NCBI GenBank assembly: GCA_964539825.1
Contig: CAZIKF010000025.1
Location: forward strand, 6,816-70,815
DNA length: 64,000 nt
Direction: 5' to 3'
DNA from: CAZIKF01 sp964539825
GTDB taxonomy: Bacteria > Muiribacteriota > UBA6191
Part shown: positions 9,260 to 18,178 of the stretch, in pieces
Numbering within the stretch: position 1 is the first letter of the stretch
Layout: every line of letters starts with the position of its first letter
The notes under the pieces: generated by a model
Databases searched by the model: none
Seen by the model: the letters and a program-made list of their open reading frames with translations, nothing else
What the model was told of the DNA's origin: nothing
Made by a program: the position numbers and the translations under genes

Positions 9260-10759
9260 ATGCCTCTCTTTCATCTCCTTTTACTCCTTGGCTTCAGTTC
9301 ATGTCTTGCGGCGGCTGAGTCCGACGCCCTGAGAATGGAGTATCTTGAACTGCGGGATATCAACTACCGATTCGTCCAAAAGTACAAAGAGTACCTGATG
9401 CTCAAGGAGTCTGGAGATGTCCGCGGGAGTCTGCGGGCTGAGAGAGAATTTCGAAAGCAATGGAAAAACTACCTGCTGAAAATGCCAAGCCAGAACGCTT
9501 ACGATGACCCCAATGGATACTATTCAAGCCCAGAGAGGTTTGGCTTCAATCCTCTTCTTTGGAAACCAATCAATAACCTCTATAAAGCTCAGCCGGTTTT
9601 GCAGGGCCAGGGACAGCCAAAAATTTTTACTGACCCCCAGGGATTGGAACCCGTAGCCATGAATGTCGATTCCCCGGGCTCCGGCTCTGGATCGGGTCAC
9701 GAATTTGAAGGACTACCAACCATAGATGAGAATGAATTGGAATCCATTCTGACTCCCAATGATCCGGGACTTCCTCTCCAGGGTGACCCTACCGGCACGC
9801 CCAACTCCTTTGCTCCAATTTCTTCTCAGCCTTCAGGGAGCGGCCCCAAATCAAAAACCCCCTTCCAGAGTGGATCTGGTACCCCGCCGAATCCTGAGCA
9901 AAGAGTAGATAACGCTGTCGAACGGTATGGTCGCGGAGTGAAGCTGATGGGACTTGGAACACAGCGTGTGGATAGGCTGCTGGCGCATTATGAAAAGCTC
10001 CTCGCCGACCCCAACCCCAATCCTCATAAATTGATAGCCCTGAACGGACATTTATCCAGATCTCTTGGAAGGCTTCACCACCTTAACGGAGTCTTAAAAA
10101 GGGTAAACAACCGAATTGAATTCGGCAGTGATAAGCTGGGTATTGAACCGGATGGTCTGGATATGGCCGAGGTAGAACAGAAAGAAACTCGCCGTAAACT
10201 AATCAAAATTACGGAGAGATTCGAACAATTGGAGGATGAGTCCGGGAATCTTTTCACTCTCCTGCCTCCAGACATGCTCGACGAGATGTTTGACGGTGCC
10301 CAGGAAACACTTGGGCCTCCTCCCCTGAATCCTGGAAATCCAAACCCACAGGTACCCGGACAGAATCCTGGAACACCAAATACTGGCACCGGAGTTGTGC
10401 CCGGTACAAATATTCCTCTGCCCATCCCAAATCCCAATACACCACAGCTGCCAGGTCAAAATCCTTTTCCGTTTCCCAATCCAAATACCCCACAGCCACC
10501 AGGTCAAAATCCACCACCGGGTAGGACAGCTCCGCCCTCCAGCGGACAAAATCCACCGCCGGGTAGAACGGCCCCGCCCAGCGGACAAAATCCACCGCCT
10601 GGTAGAACGGCCCCGCCCAGCAGACAAAACCCCGTACCCAGTACCGGAGGGCAATCTGGAAGGTTGCCTGGACTCCCTGGGACGGTGGATCCAAGTCAAC
10701 TTGAGGAATATCCTCAAGGGCAAAACATCCCCGAAAGACAGAACCCTCCATCTCCCTAA
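9260..10759 (+). CDS. Secreted proline-rich protein of the pilin-like operon
   Basis: About 499 residues from ATG 9260, chosen for its TAAGGA ribosome site and because it puts a signal peptide (hydrophobic run ending SSCLAAAES) at the N-terminus. A Cys near residue 14 could be a relaxed lipobox, so a lipoprotein is possible. Residues ~20-270 are a helical and Ser/Gly-rich part with a likely coiled region at ~220-330. The last ~150 residues are low-complexity Pro/Asn/Gly repeats with near-identical units of 13-14 residues. Proline-rich tails often span the cell wall or bind partners. I recognise no named family. Confidence 0.65.
   Translation: MPLFHLLLLLGFSSCLAAAESDALRMEYLELRDINYRFVQKYKEYLMLKESGDVRGSLRAEREFRKQWKNYLLKMPSQNAYDDPNGYYSSPERFGFNPLLWKPINNLYKAQPVLQGQGQPKIFTDPQGLEPVAMNVDSPGSGSGSGHEFEGLPTIDENELESILTPNDPGLPLQGDPTGTPNSFAPISSQPSGSGPKSKTPFQSGSGTPPNPEQRVDNAVERYGRGVKLMGLGTQRVDRLLAHYEKLLADPNPNPHKLIALNGHLSRSLGRLHHLNGVLKRVNNRIEFGSDKLGIEPDGLDMAEVEQKETRRKLIKITERFEQLEDESGNLFTLLPPDMLDEMFDGAQETLGPPPLNPGNPNPQVPGQNPGTPNTGTGVVPGTNIPLPIPNPNTPQLPGQNPFPFPNPNTPQPPGQNPPPGRTAPPSSGQNPPPGRTAPPSGQNPPPGRTAPPSRQNPVPSTGGQSGRLPGLPGTVDPSQLEEYPQGQNIPERQNPPSP
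10502..10621 (+). repeat. Three tandem 39-42 bp coding repeats
   Basis: Units at 10502-10543 (42 bp), 10544-10582 (39 bp) and 10583-10621 (39 bp), each encoding GQNPPPGRTAPPS with one extra Ser in the first. They are nearly identical at DNA level, so unit number may vary between strains by slippage or recombination. Confidence 0.9.
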
Positions 10760-10863
10760 TTTGCTGTAAGGCTGATAAGTATGACTCAAATTTCTCTGAA
10801 TCCGTTATAGCCTATTTTTCGACCGCTTCTATTCTTCAACTCCATCCTCTAGAATAAGTACTC

Positions 10864-13023
10864 GTGAAACGTTCTCTTCGCACCGCTATTCTTCTCCTTT
10901 GCATTCTGGTCTATGCACTTTTTCTCTGGAATCCTCCGTATCTTCAGGAACTCTCTCGACATTATCAGGATTTCCGAATGGCCTATTCCAATTCCCTTTC
11001 TCAAAGGGCGGAGTTTTCAGAAATTCTGGTTGTGGCTATCGATGATGAATCCCTGTCTAGAATTCCTGAAAAGTATCCCTGGAATCGCAGACTCCTGGCC
11101 AGAGTCCTAAAAAATCTCAAGGGAGCCGGGGCAAAGGTCATTGGAGTCGAGGAATACTTTCAATCTCCATCAAACCTGGACAGGGAGCAGGATGTTCAAC
11201 TGGGTTTAGCAATGAAACAGGCTGGAAACGTTGTCTGTCAGAATTTCTTTCAGTCATTTCAAACTCACAAAGGAGAGTCGAAACGACAAATTTCTCCCCC
11301 AATTCCTGAGATTCGAAGAAACGCTTCCAGGTTTGGCTACCTCCATTATCCCAGGGATGCATTCCAGAGGGCCTTGAACCACTCCATTTTTCTCAAGCAA
11401 AAGAACCTGAAAATGGAGCATTCCTTTGAGATTGAACTCATTCTTGAATTCCTTTCTATAGCCAATGATTCTGTTCAGGCAAAGAAGGACCGCCTCACAA
11501 TCCCAGCACCTGGGAGTCTTCTTCAAATCATCGTTTCAGGTCCTGAAAATCAGATTCCGGTATACATTCCTAACCAGACCCAAACAGGAAGTTACCAGCC
11601 TAAATCAGCCCCCTTTAAGATCGTGTCTTTTGTAGATGTACTGGAGGGCAAAGTAGGCAGGGATGTCATTGAGGGTAAGCTGGTTTTGATTGGAGCTACC
11701 ACCGATGTCAGCCAGCATACCTATGTCTCTGTCATGAATCTCACCCTGCCCAGAGTTCTATTATCAGCTCACCAGGTGGGTAGTCTGCTGCGCCACAAAG
11801 TGATTCGAACCAATCCCTGGCTATCGGAGGGATTTCTACTTTTCCTGGCCCTGGTTGTAGCCGTGGGCTGCGCAAGCTTGCTGACACCCACTATCCACGC
11901 GGCAGTGGTCCTGAGTCTCTACACATTTCTGGTTGGATTCGATCTCTATCTTTTCCATTCTTACCTCCTTGATACCAATATGATTTCCGGAGCAATTCTA
12001 AACCTGATCATCTTGCTAACTGTAACTGCTGCTCGTTATTTTGCGGAGCGGGCGGAAAAGGCTGAAATTCGATATGCCTTTTCCCACTACGTCACGGCTT
12101 CAGTAGTCAATGAAATCCTCAAGGACACCAGTATGCTTAAGCTGGGTGGAGAACGTCGTCAGCTCACTGTCTTCTTCTCTGATATCCAGGGCTTCACCAC
12201 TATTTCTGAAACGCTTGAAATCGAGAGGCTGGTGACCTTGCTTAATGAATATCTCACAGCTATGACTGATAGCATCATTTTTGATCATGGAGGAATGCTC
12301 GATAAATACGAGGGTGATGCTATCATGGCCATTTTCGGTGCTCCTTTACACGTGACAGATCATAGCTATCAGGCCTGTTGCGCTGCACTGGATAACCAGA
12401 GAATCCTCCGCGAGAATCTATGGAAAAAGTGGAGGGCCGAAAAATACCCCCTGTTTCGAGTTCGAATCGGAGTAAATACAGGTACGATGCTGGTAGGAAA
12501 TATGGGTTCGAGATCCAGGTTTGATTACACCGTCGTCGGGGACAATGTAAATGTAGGTGCGAGGCTTGAAAACCTGAACAAACTTTATGGTACCGATATT
12601 CTGGTTAGTGAAGCTACTTATATGCATGCCAAGGACCGCTTACTCTTTCGTCTCATTGATTCCGTAAAGCTCAAGGGAAAAACTCTGCCCCTAGAAGTCT
12701 ATGAACTCCTCGGTACCCCTGAGGGAGTAGCGGATAATCGAAAACGCTTGAACGATGCTTATGCCGTTGCACTACAGGCCTACCAGGGTCGGGAATTTTC
12801 CAAAGCATCTATACAATTTCAAAAGGCATATGAGCTCTCTGGTCAAACGGATCATGCTTCTCTCATACTTCGAGATAGATCAGGCCAATATGATCTAAAT
12901 CCTCCAACGGAAGAATGGGATGGTTCCTTTAACCCTGTCGCTGCTGAAGTAGAAACCGTCCCCTCCTATTCCGAGCCAACACAAAGAACTGAAACGAATC
13001 CATCAAAGATAGAGGAATCATGA
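10864..13023 (+). CDS. CHASE2-domain class III adenylate cyclase
   Basis: 719 residues from GTG. An N-terminal membrane segment is followed by a periplasmic CHASE2 sensor (about 40-310), three membrane segments (about 322-395) and a class III cyclase domain (about 430-610). Both metal Asp residues are present (D440 in FSDIQGF and D485 in KYEGDA). The adenine-selecting pair K481 and D554 and the transition-state residues N563 and R567 are intact, so ATP to cAMP is the expected reaction as a homodimer. A short TPR-like tail (~625-680) follows. It overlaps folE by 4 bp (ATGA). The input signal of CHASE2 is unknown. Confidence 0.9.
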   Translation: MKRSLRTAILLLCILVYALFLWNPPYLQELSRHYQDFRMAYSNSLSQRAEFSEILVVAIDDESLSRIPEKYPWNRRLLARVLKNLKGAGAKVIGVEEYFQSPSNLDREQDVQLGLAMKQAGNVVCQNFFQSFQTHKGESKRQISPPIPEIRRNASRFGYLHYPRDAFQRALNHSIFLKQKNLKMEHSFEIELILEFLSIANDSVQAKKDRLTIPAPGSLLQIIVSGPENQIPVYIPNQTQTGSYQPKSAPFKIVSFVDVLEGKVGRDVIEGKLVLIGATTDVSQHTYVSVMNLTLPRVLLSAHQVGSLLRHKVIRTNPWLSEGFLLFLALVVAVGCASLLTPTIHAAVVLSLYTFLVGFDLYLFHSYLLDTNMISGAILNLIILLTVTAARYFAERAEKAEIRYAFSHYVTASVVNEILKDTSMLKLGGERRQLTVFFSDIQGFTTISETLEIERLVTLLNEYLTAMTDSIIFDHGGMLDKYEGDAIMAIFGAPLHVTDHSYQACCAALDNQRILRENLWKKWRAEKYPLFRVRIGVNTGTMLVGNMGSRSRFDYTVVGDNVNVGARLENLNKLYGTDILVSEATYMHAKDRLLFRLIDSVKLKGKTLPLEVYELLGTPEGVADNRKRLNDAYAVALQAYQGREFSKASIQFQKAYELSGQTDHASLILRDRSGQYDLNPPTEEWDGSFNPVAAEVETVPSYSEPTQRTETNPSKIEES

Positions 13024-13613
13024 ATTCGAAAAGAGTCACACCTGAAAACCTTGACCTGATTCGCCAACTTCTCAAAATCATTGGAGATGATCCTGAAAGA
13101 CCCGGATTGCAGAGGACTCCTGAGCGAGTCCTAAAAGCCTATGATGAGCTCTTTTCAGGTTATAACCAGAATCCCACCGATGTCTTGGACGTGCAGTTTG
13201 TTCAAGAGGAGTATCGGGTGGATTCAATGATTATGTGCAAAGATATTGAGTTCTATTCTATGTGTGAGCACCATCTGGCTCCCTTCACCGGGTTTGCTCA
13301 TATTGCCTATATCCCTCAGCCCGGCGGTAAAGTAGTAGGTCTCTCAAAAATGGCTCGGCTGGTGGACTGCTTTGCCAAACGCTTACAAATTCAGGAAAAA
13401 ATGACGACTCAAATCGCGGAAACCATGCAGGAAGTCCTTGAGCCTTCAGGAGTCGGCGTGGTGATTGAAGCCAAGCATTTTTGCATGTGCTCACGGGGGG
13501 TCAATAAACAGAATTCGAAGATGGTCACTTCCAAGCTACTTGGCGATCTCCTCGATAACCTGGCCACTCGTGAGGAATTCATGCGTTTAATTAATGGATG
13601 CCATAGAATTTAA
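13020..13613 (+). CDS. folE: GTP cyclohydrolase I
   Basis: 197 residues with the complete FolE pattern: GLQRTPERV near the start, zinc ligands C82 and H85 in CEHH, and C155 in HFCMC. It converts GTP to 7,8-dihydroneopterin triphosphate, the entry to folate, biopterin and queuosine synthesis. The ATG overlaps the stop of the cyclase gene (ATGA), implying translational coupling, although I see no clear functional link. Length is usual for bacterial type IA enzymes. Confidence 0.96.
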   Translation: MNSKRVTPENLDLIRQLLKIIGDDPERPGLQRTPERVLKAYDELFSGYNQNPTDVLDVQFVQEEYRVDSMIMCKDIEFYSMCEHHLAPFTGFAHIAYIPQPGGKVVGLSKMARLVDCFAKRLQIQEKMTTQIAETMQEVLEPSGVGVVIEAKHFCMCSRGVNKQNSKMVTSKLLGDLLDNLATREEFMRLINGCHRI

Positions 13614-13655
13614 GCTTGGTGTCGGACAGTAGAAGGAGACCGCCTGCGTCCGAGA

Positions 13656-14567
13656 GTGATTAATTTGAAACTTTTGAAGGTGTTAATCCTGGCAAGTTCT
13701 GTGCTTGTTGTGGGCTGTGGCGGCGGTAGTTCCTCTGATGCGGCGGCCGGAGTAGTTCCAGCCGGAAATACCAATACCGGCGGTAATACAAATACAGGCG
13801 GAAACACCAACACTGGCGGCGCTGCCAATTTCACAATTGCAACCAATTCTGATAGTGGGTTTAGTGCTTTTAATCGCAAGGTAGAAGTGTTTGGTGTCCC
13901 TATTTATGCAGTAGCGACAGTGGATGACCAGAGGCTTCTACACACCGCTAACATCATGGCCCAATACCTTGATAATGATGAAGACGGTGTGGTCGACAAT
14001 CAGCAGGTAATCAATGAAATGATCAACTCTAATGCCTTTCTGGTGATGTGGAAGAGCGAAACTGATTTAAACAATTTTAATCCTCCTTCCGGATTCAAAG
14101 GTCAGGATCTTGGAAATGATGAGACCATACCCAGTTGGCATACGAATGGACACCTGGGTCCATTTGACGCATCCCTGGAAGAAGTATGGCATCTGATCAC
14201 CAGTGCGGGGTATGCAAATGCTTATCCCAGTGTCTTTGGGGAAAGTACGGTGAGCGCACTGGCGGTTGCCATGGACCAGGCCAGGGGAGGGCATTTTCTA
14301 GCCATTCCAAATCCATACCCACCGGGGGCCTGGTACACCTATGATGATGTTACCTGTGATTATAACTGCATGGTGACGGAGTACTTCTACTGGTCTATGA
14401 CTTCTATTTTGGGAGCTCAGGAAAATCGATTATCTGATATATCACAGGAATGGGATTTAAATACGAGGGTCCTGGTCCAAACGACGGATACCCCCATTTA
14501 CAACCTGCTGACAGATCCTCAATACAAACTGCCTTCCACCTTACCGGACGGCTCTTATCAAAACTAA
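13656..14567 (+). CDS. Lipoprotein with a calcium-loop motif, unknown function
   Basis: 303 residues from GTG 13656, with GAAGGAG some distance upstream. The signal peptide ends in VVGC, a clear lipobox, so it is a lipid-anchored envelope protein. Three NTNTGG repeats (13767-13820) form a flexible linker. A DNDEDGVVD loop near residue 110 looks like an EF-hand/type-3 calcium loop. Further on, LEEVWHLI and, later, TEYFYW place a His and Glu residues in the way of a metal-dependent hydrolase, but the classic HExxH is absent. I do not recognise the family; a calcium-stabilised surface enzyme is only a guess. Confidence 0.6.
   Translation: MINLKLLKVLILASSVLVVGCGGGSSSDAAAGVVPAGNTNTGGNTNTGGNTNTGGAANFTIATNSDSGFSAFNRKVEVFGVPIYAVATVDDQRLLHTANIMAQYLDNDEDGVVDNQQVINEMINSNAFLVMWKSETDLNNFNPPSGFKGQDLGNDETIPSWHTNGHLGPFDASLEEVWHLITSAGYANAYPSVFGESTVSALAVAMDQARGGHFLAIPNPYPPGAWYTYDDVTCDYNCMVTEYFYWSMTSILGAQENRLSDISQEWDLNTRVLVQTTDTPIYNLLTDPQYKLPSTLPDGSYQN
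13767..13820 (+). repeat. Three 18-bp tandem repeats encoding NTNTGG
   Basis: Units at 13767-13784, 13785-13802 and 13803-13820 encode the same hexapeptide with varied third bases, so they look old or selected at protein level rather than freshly duplicated. Confidence 0.9.
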
Positions 14568-14608
14568 AGAGTCTGGCCCGCACTTAACAAAAGGAGAGGC
14601 ACTCTCAG

Positions 14609-15721
14609 CTAGAATAAGAGTCTACTCATTCTGTCAAACGCATCCTGTAGCACCTCTTCTTCGAGTAGGATATTAATTCGAAAAAAATTGTCCACATCAG
14701 GCGTAAAACTACATCCTGGTACCACCAGCACGTTCTGTTGTTCGAGTAAGTCCATTCCGAAATCCAAAGAACGATTTTCATAGCGGGTTCCATCAAGGCA
14801 TATATAGGCATAGAAAGCGCCGTCCATGGGATAGGAACTGAGGTTTTTCTCACGCATATAATCAAGAGCGAATTCCCTCCCTCTCAGGAAGAGGGATTTG
14901 AGATAATCAGTACGGCCACGATCGTCGCGAAGCAATTCCAGCGCAAAATACTGAACATGGGTATTAGGACAGGTATTGATGTTTTGCTGAAACTTCTTGA
15001 GTCGACCGGCAAAGGCACTATCGTCAGTGGCCACCCAACCAAGTCTGAAACCCGTCAGACCATAGGTTTTAGAAATGCCGCGAATCAAAATAGTGTTGGG
15101 ATACGCAAAGGGGGAGAAAAACTCCTCCCTGGTGAATCCGTAGTAGACCTCATCGAGAATGACCTTAATCCCTGTGTTGGCGAGACCGGAGAAAAGATGT
15201 TCCAGGTCATCGCGGGTATCCACACAGCCTGTAGGATTATTGGGAGAGTTCAGTAAAATAAATTTCGTATCAGAATTGATAGCATCAAGAATCTCCTCCG
15301 CTGGAAGGCGACCATCAGTCTCTCGACGAACGTACTCCGGCTTTAATTGAAAGAGATGGAATAGACTTGCGTAACCTGGATATCGTGGTTCGATGGAAAT
15401 AATTCCATCCCCTGGCTCAGATGAGGCTCCCAAGGTCATATAAAGCGCCTGCATGGAACCGGTGGTGATGCAAATACTCAGATCCTGTTTTCCAAACTCC
15501 TCTCTATACTTCTGAGCGAGTTCATTTTTGAGTACAGGAAGACCATCGGTTGGAGAATAAATCGTGATCGGCTTCTCCATTTGCTCGATGTATAACTCAC
15601 GTAATTCATCACTAAGCGGGGATTGAGGCTCACCTAAGCCAAGTCGCAATGTCTCCGGATTACACTTTTCTGAAAGCTTGCGAACTAAAGAAAGCTCAAT
15701 GCTATCTAGTAGATTTTTCAT
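14609..15721 (-). CDS. PLP-dependent class I/II aminotransferase
   Basis: 370 residues. Fold-type I signatures are present: an NSPNNPTG motif, DEVYYGF (the Asp that contacts the pyridine nitrogen, and Tyr) and the Schiff-base lysine K218 in SKTYGLTGFRLGW. The family includes aspartate, tyrosine and N-succinyldiaminopimelate aminotransferases; the substrate cannot be chosen from sequence alone. It is a single-gene unit, convergent with the lipoprotein gene, and ends only 41 bp from it. A GGAGG ribosome site lies just upstream of the ATG. Confidence 0.88.
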   Translation of the reverse strand: MKNLLDSIELSLVRKLSEKCNPETLRLGLGEPQSPLSDELRELYIEQMEKPITIYSPTDGLPVLKNELAQKYREEFGKQDLSICITTGSMQALYMTLGASSEPGDGIISIEPRYPGYASLFHLFQLKPEYVRRETDGRLPAEEILDAINSDTKFILLNSPNNPTGCVDTRDDLEHLFSGLANTGIKVILDEVYYGFTREEFFSPFAYPNTILIRGISKTYGLTGFRLGWVATDDSAFAGRLKKFQQNINTCPNTHVQYFALELLRDDRGRTDYLKSLFLRGREFALDYMREKNLSSYPMDGAFYAYICLDGTRYENRSLDFGMDLLEQQNVLVVPGCSFTPDVDNFFRINILLEEEVLQDAFDRMSRLLF

Positions 15722-15739
15722 ATATTCCTCCTAGATTTA

Positions 15740-15954
15740 GGAAATAGGGAATTACAAAGGAATCAATGGGAGCCAAGGAAACAGAGGAATCATAGGAATA
15801 GGAGTCCACCCGCCATTTAGGCGGAGATTTGGATATAAGTGCCAGGCACAAGGAAGGACGATGTGTTTGAACTGTAAGCGACATAGGATCAACCTGCGAC
15901 TGGGCAAAGCCCCCATTCTTCTGTTTCCTTTGTTTCGATTGCTTCCTCTTCTTT
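15740..15954. repeat. Degenerate 9-bp repeat island with inverted right half and a GTGCCAGGCAC palindrome
   Basis: Left part 15740-15803 is built of 9-bp units of the type GGAAxCAAx (for example GGAATCAAT, GGGAGCCAA, GGAAACAGA, GGAATCATA). Right part 15919-15954 has the same units on the opposite strand (GAAGCAATC, GAAACAAAG, GAAACAGAA), so the two halves are inverted. Between them 15839-15849 is the perfect palindrome GTGCCAGGCAC. No coding potential is visible. It looks like a small mobile or structural element between the aminotransferase and methyltransferase genes. Confidence 0.6.
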
Positions 15955-15955
15955 A

Positions 15956-16600
15956 TTACAATTTCTGAACTACCTGTATTCCGTCCCTGAGAGGGAGCAG
16001 AAAATTTTCAACCCGCTCATCTTCGGTGAGCTTTTGGTTTAAGGCTGCCAGGGCATGATCCTCCGGTGATTCGGGATTGATGACCCTGCCGCTCCACAAC
16101 ATATTGTCGAAAAGAATAAATCCTGCACTGCGAATTCTGGGCAGTAGGATTTCATAATAGAGATCATAATTAGTCTTGTCGGCATCAACGAAAGCCAGGT
16201 CAAAGGGACCTTCCATTTCGGAGAGAATCTCGGAAGCGGAACCAATCGCAAAGCTGACCCTATCCTCATACCCGGCCCGGTGAATAAACTCCTGGGCGAT
16301 TCCGGAAGTCTGCGGATTCACATCGATTGTCAGTACATGACCCCTTTCTCCCACGGCATCGGCGAAACACAGGGTTGAATAGCCGGTGAAAGTTCCGACT
16401 TCAACCACCTGCTTTGCTGATGTCAGTGCACAGATGAGCTGAAGAAACTTCCCTTCCAGGGGACCCACCATCATCTGGGGATAATCCACATTCTCAATGG
16501 TGTATTTGCGGATTTCGTCAAGCATAGGGTGAATCGTCTTAGTATGCTTCGCACTGTACTGCTCAAGGTCCCTGATTCCTAGTGTATTCATTTCAGTCAT
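15956..16600 (-). CDS. SAM-dependent O-methyltransferase (caffeoyl-CoA OMT type)
   Basis: 214 residues with the class I methyltransferase core: EVGTFTGYS for SAM binding, VDADK and FDNMLW as the metal and active-site segments characteristic of the cation-dependent caffeoyl-CoA/catechol OMT family. In bacteria these methylate diverse catechol-like substrates; the native acceptor is unknown. ATG overlaps the stop of the PDZ-protein gene (ATGACTGA, 8 bp), with GAGAGGA upstream, so the two are cotranscribed. Confidence 0.92.
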   Translation of the reverse strand: MTEMNTLGIRDLEQYSAKHTKTIHPMLDEIRKYTIENVDYPQMMVGPLEGKFLQLICALTSAKQVVEVGTFTGYSTLCFADAVGERGHVLTIDVNPQTSGIAQEFIHRAGYEDRVSFAIGSASEILSEMEGPFDLAFVDADKTNYDLYYEILLPRIRSAGFILFDNMLWSGRVINPESPEDHALAALNQKLTEDERVENFLLPLRDGIQVVQKL

Positions 16601-17111
16601 TTTCTTTCCTCTCCCTGCGTATAAATTTCATTACCCTTTTCTTTCCAGCCCTCAAAAACTCAATCTCCGTACTCATTTTTGATGATTTTTTCAAGCGTCG
16701 AAAGTTTTTATAAATATCTGAGGCTGAATGTATTTCACGCCTGTTGACCGAGAGGATCACATCCTTTTCCTCAAATCCAAGAAGCGAGGCAAAACCTCCC
16801 TGTACCAGGGAATGAATCTGATAACCCGATATCCTCCCGCGCATATTTCGAAAGGGACGAAACTTAAAGGATGAAGTGAGCTTCTGTATCTTAGTGGTTT
16901 CTTCTTTGATTACTTTGGAAGGTACAAAAACAACCGAACCCCTGCGAAGAATCCCCCGGGGTTTCTTCGATTCAACCTGGAGACGCTTACCCTCCGGAAT
17001 CAGCCTCTTAACCGTAGCGGCTTTCTTAACCTTCTGTGGTCCCTTTGTCCCGTCAATCACCGCAGCATTCAAGGTAGTTGCCATGACAATCACTAATAAA
17101 AACGGATACAT
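16593..17111 (-). CDS. Secreted PDZ protein resembling GspC
   Basis: 172 residues. A signal peptide or N-terminal membrane anchor (residues 1-17) is followed by a basic linker, then a PDZ-like domain (about 85-165) with GRISGYQIHSL, a GFASLLGFEEKDVILSVN core and a basic C-terminus. The PDZ wording (repulsive G-Y-x-I, then G-F/L-x-x-x-D-x-I-L-S-x-N) is that of type II secretion GspC. It is much shorter than full GspC and no gsp genes are adjacent. It may serve the pilin-like operon at 5.7-10.8 kb; that is inference. Confidence 0.65.
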   Translation of the reverse strand: MYPFLLVIVMATTLNAAVIDGTKGPQKVKKAATVKRLIPEGKRLQVESKKPRGILRRGSVVFVPSKVIKEETTKIQKLTSSFKFRPFRNMRGRISGYQIHSLVQGGFASLLGFEEKDVILSVNRREIHSASDIYKNFRRLKKSSKMSTEIEFLRAGKKRVMKFIRRERKEND

Positions 17112-17155
17112 ACCTAATCCTCCCTCGAGGCCGCATTATATACTCAAATTGAAGT

Positions 17156-17181
17156 GTTTTGCCCGCACTACGGGCTAAAAC
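17156..17181. other. Stem-loop, possible terminator
   Basis: The arms GTTTTGCCCG and CGGGCTAAAAC pair with a single bulge around the loop CACTA. It sits between the PDZ protein and a short reverse-strand remnant. There is no long T-run on either strand, so terminator function is unsure. Confidence 0.35.
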
Positions 17182-17207
17182 GGAATCTTCGAATTCCTGA
17201 AATCAAC

Positions 17208-17384
17208 TCAGATGAGCCCTCTTGGGAATGAACCTACCTTTGGAATGGCCTTTTCGACCTGCCTGTTTGCGAAAAGATTAATGTCCACTCCCATCTCAAT
17301 AGAGAGATCTACATTCAGCAATTTATGATCAGACAGGAATGAGATAGAATCCAGGTAGCTGAAGGGAAGAAGGATGAAGAAATT
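17208..17384 (-). pseudogene. Possible C-terminal remnant of an unrecognised protein
   Basis: On the reverse strand the frame is open for about 58 codons up to a TGA at 17208-17210 and contains no plausible start for the longer reading. Part of the translation (for instance EMGVDINLFANRQ and IPKVGSFPRG) has protein-like composition, in contrast to the other frames. It runs antisense to the first codons of the kinase gene. It could be the broken tail of an older gene or chance. Confidence 0.25.
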
Positions 17385-17930
17385 CTAGTTTTAGTACATG
17401 GCCCACCCGCATCCGGTAAAACTACGCTAGCGACGCAGTTAAGCAATGAGTTGGATTTGCCGCATCTCAGCAGAGATATTCTAACGGAGTGGTTGTGCGA
17501 TTCCGTTGATGATCCCGATTCCAGCCTGGCAAGTGCTTTATGTCACGTTGGATATGACATGATGTTCAAGGTTGCTGGAGAACTATCCAAAGGTAAGGGA
17601 AGTTTCCTTTTAGAGGGTTGTATCAATCCTGTAAGTGGGGGAAAACGGTTACTTCAAACCATCAACACTGACAACCAGGACATCATCGAGATATTTATCA
17701 CTGCCCGGGATGAAATTTTACTGGAAAGGTATTACAACAGGGCAGGTTCAAAAAATAGACATGAAGCGCACGGGGAGGAAAAGTCCAGGGTAGAGGAATT
17801 GCGAAACCATCTGAAGACCTGCATATACAAACCGCTGAATGTGGGACGCCACCTACTAGAGATCGATAGCTCAGAGTTCCCTGACAAGAACCTGGATTTA
17901 ACTTTAGAATTTCTCAGAAAAGTCAGTTAA
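17382..17930 (+). pseudogene. P-loop kinase-like protein, probably frameshifted at its start
   Basis: The open frame runs from 17343 to the TAA at 17928-17930. It encodes VLVHGPPASGKTT, an intact Walker A loop, followed by a domain like small AAA-type kinases (predicted kinase/zeta-toxin-like nucleotide kinases). No ATG, GTG or TTG lies in frame before the Walker A; the first is TTG 17451, which would lose it. An ATG with an AAGGG site exists at 17374 but one base out of frame: adding one base after it would read MK-x-ILVLVHGPP, an ordinary start. So either a one-base deletion broke the gene (or is a sequencing error), or ATT 17382 is used. Substrate unknown. Confidence 0.6.
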
Positions 17931-18178
17931 AACTATCGAGTCTCTTTCAAAGTAGTGTGCCATTGAGATTCTGTGTACAGGGAAGTTCAATAGTTTCTGA
18001 GCCGCTGATTCCGATGATTTCAAAAATTCAGACTCCTGTTTTGAAAGTCGTCAAGTCCAGACTACTCAAAATTATCTTGATTACCCTACCAAATAGGGAA
18101 CCAAACTTATCTGAAACTTGTCTCCATTCTTTTGAGGTACAATATCCACCTATTTAGTCAATTGTACCTGGGACAATT

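Noticed and set aside
10199..10789. Long reverse-strand frames opposite the proline-rich gene
   Set aside because: They are shadows of the repeated Pro/Gly codons on the other strand, which avoid stop codons in the reverse frames.
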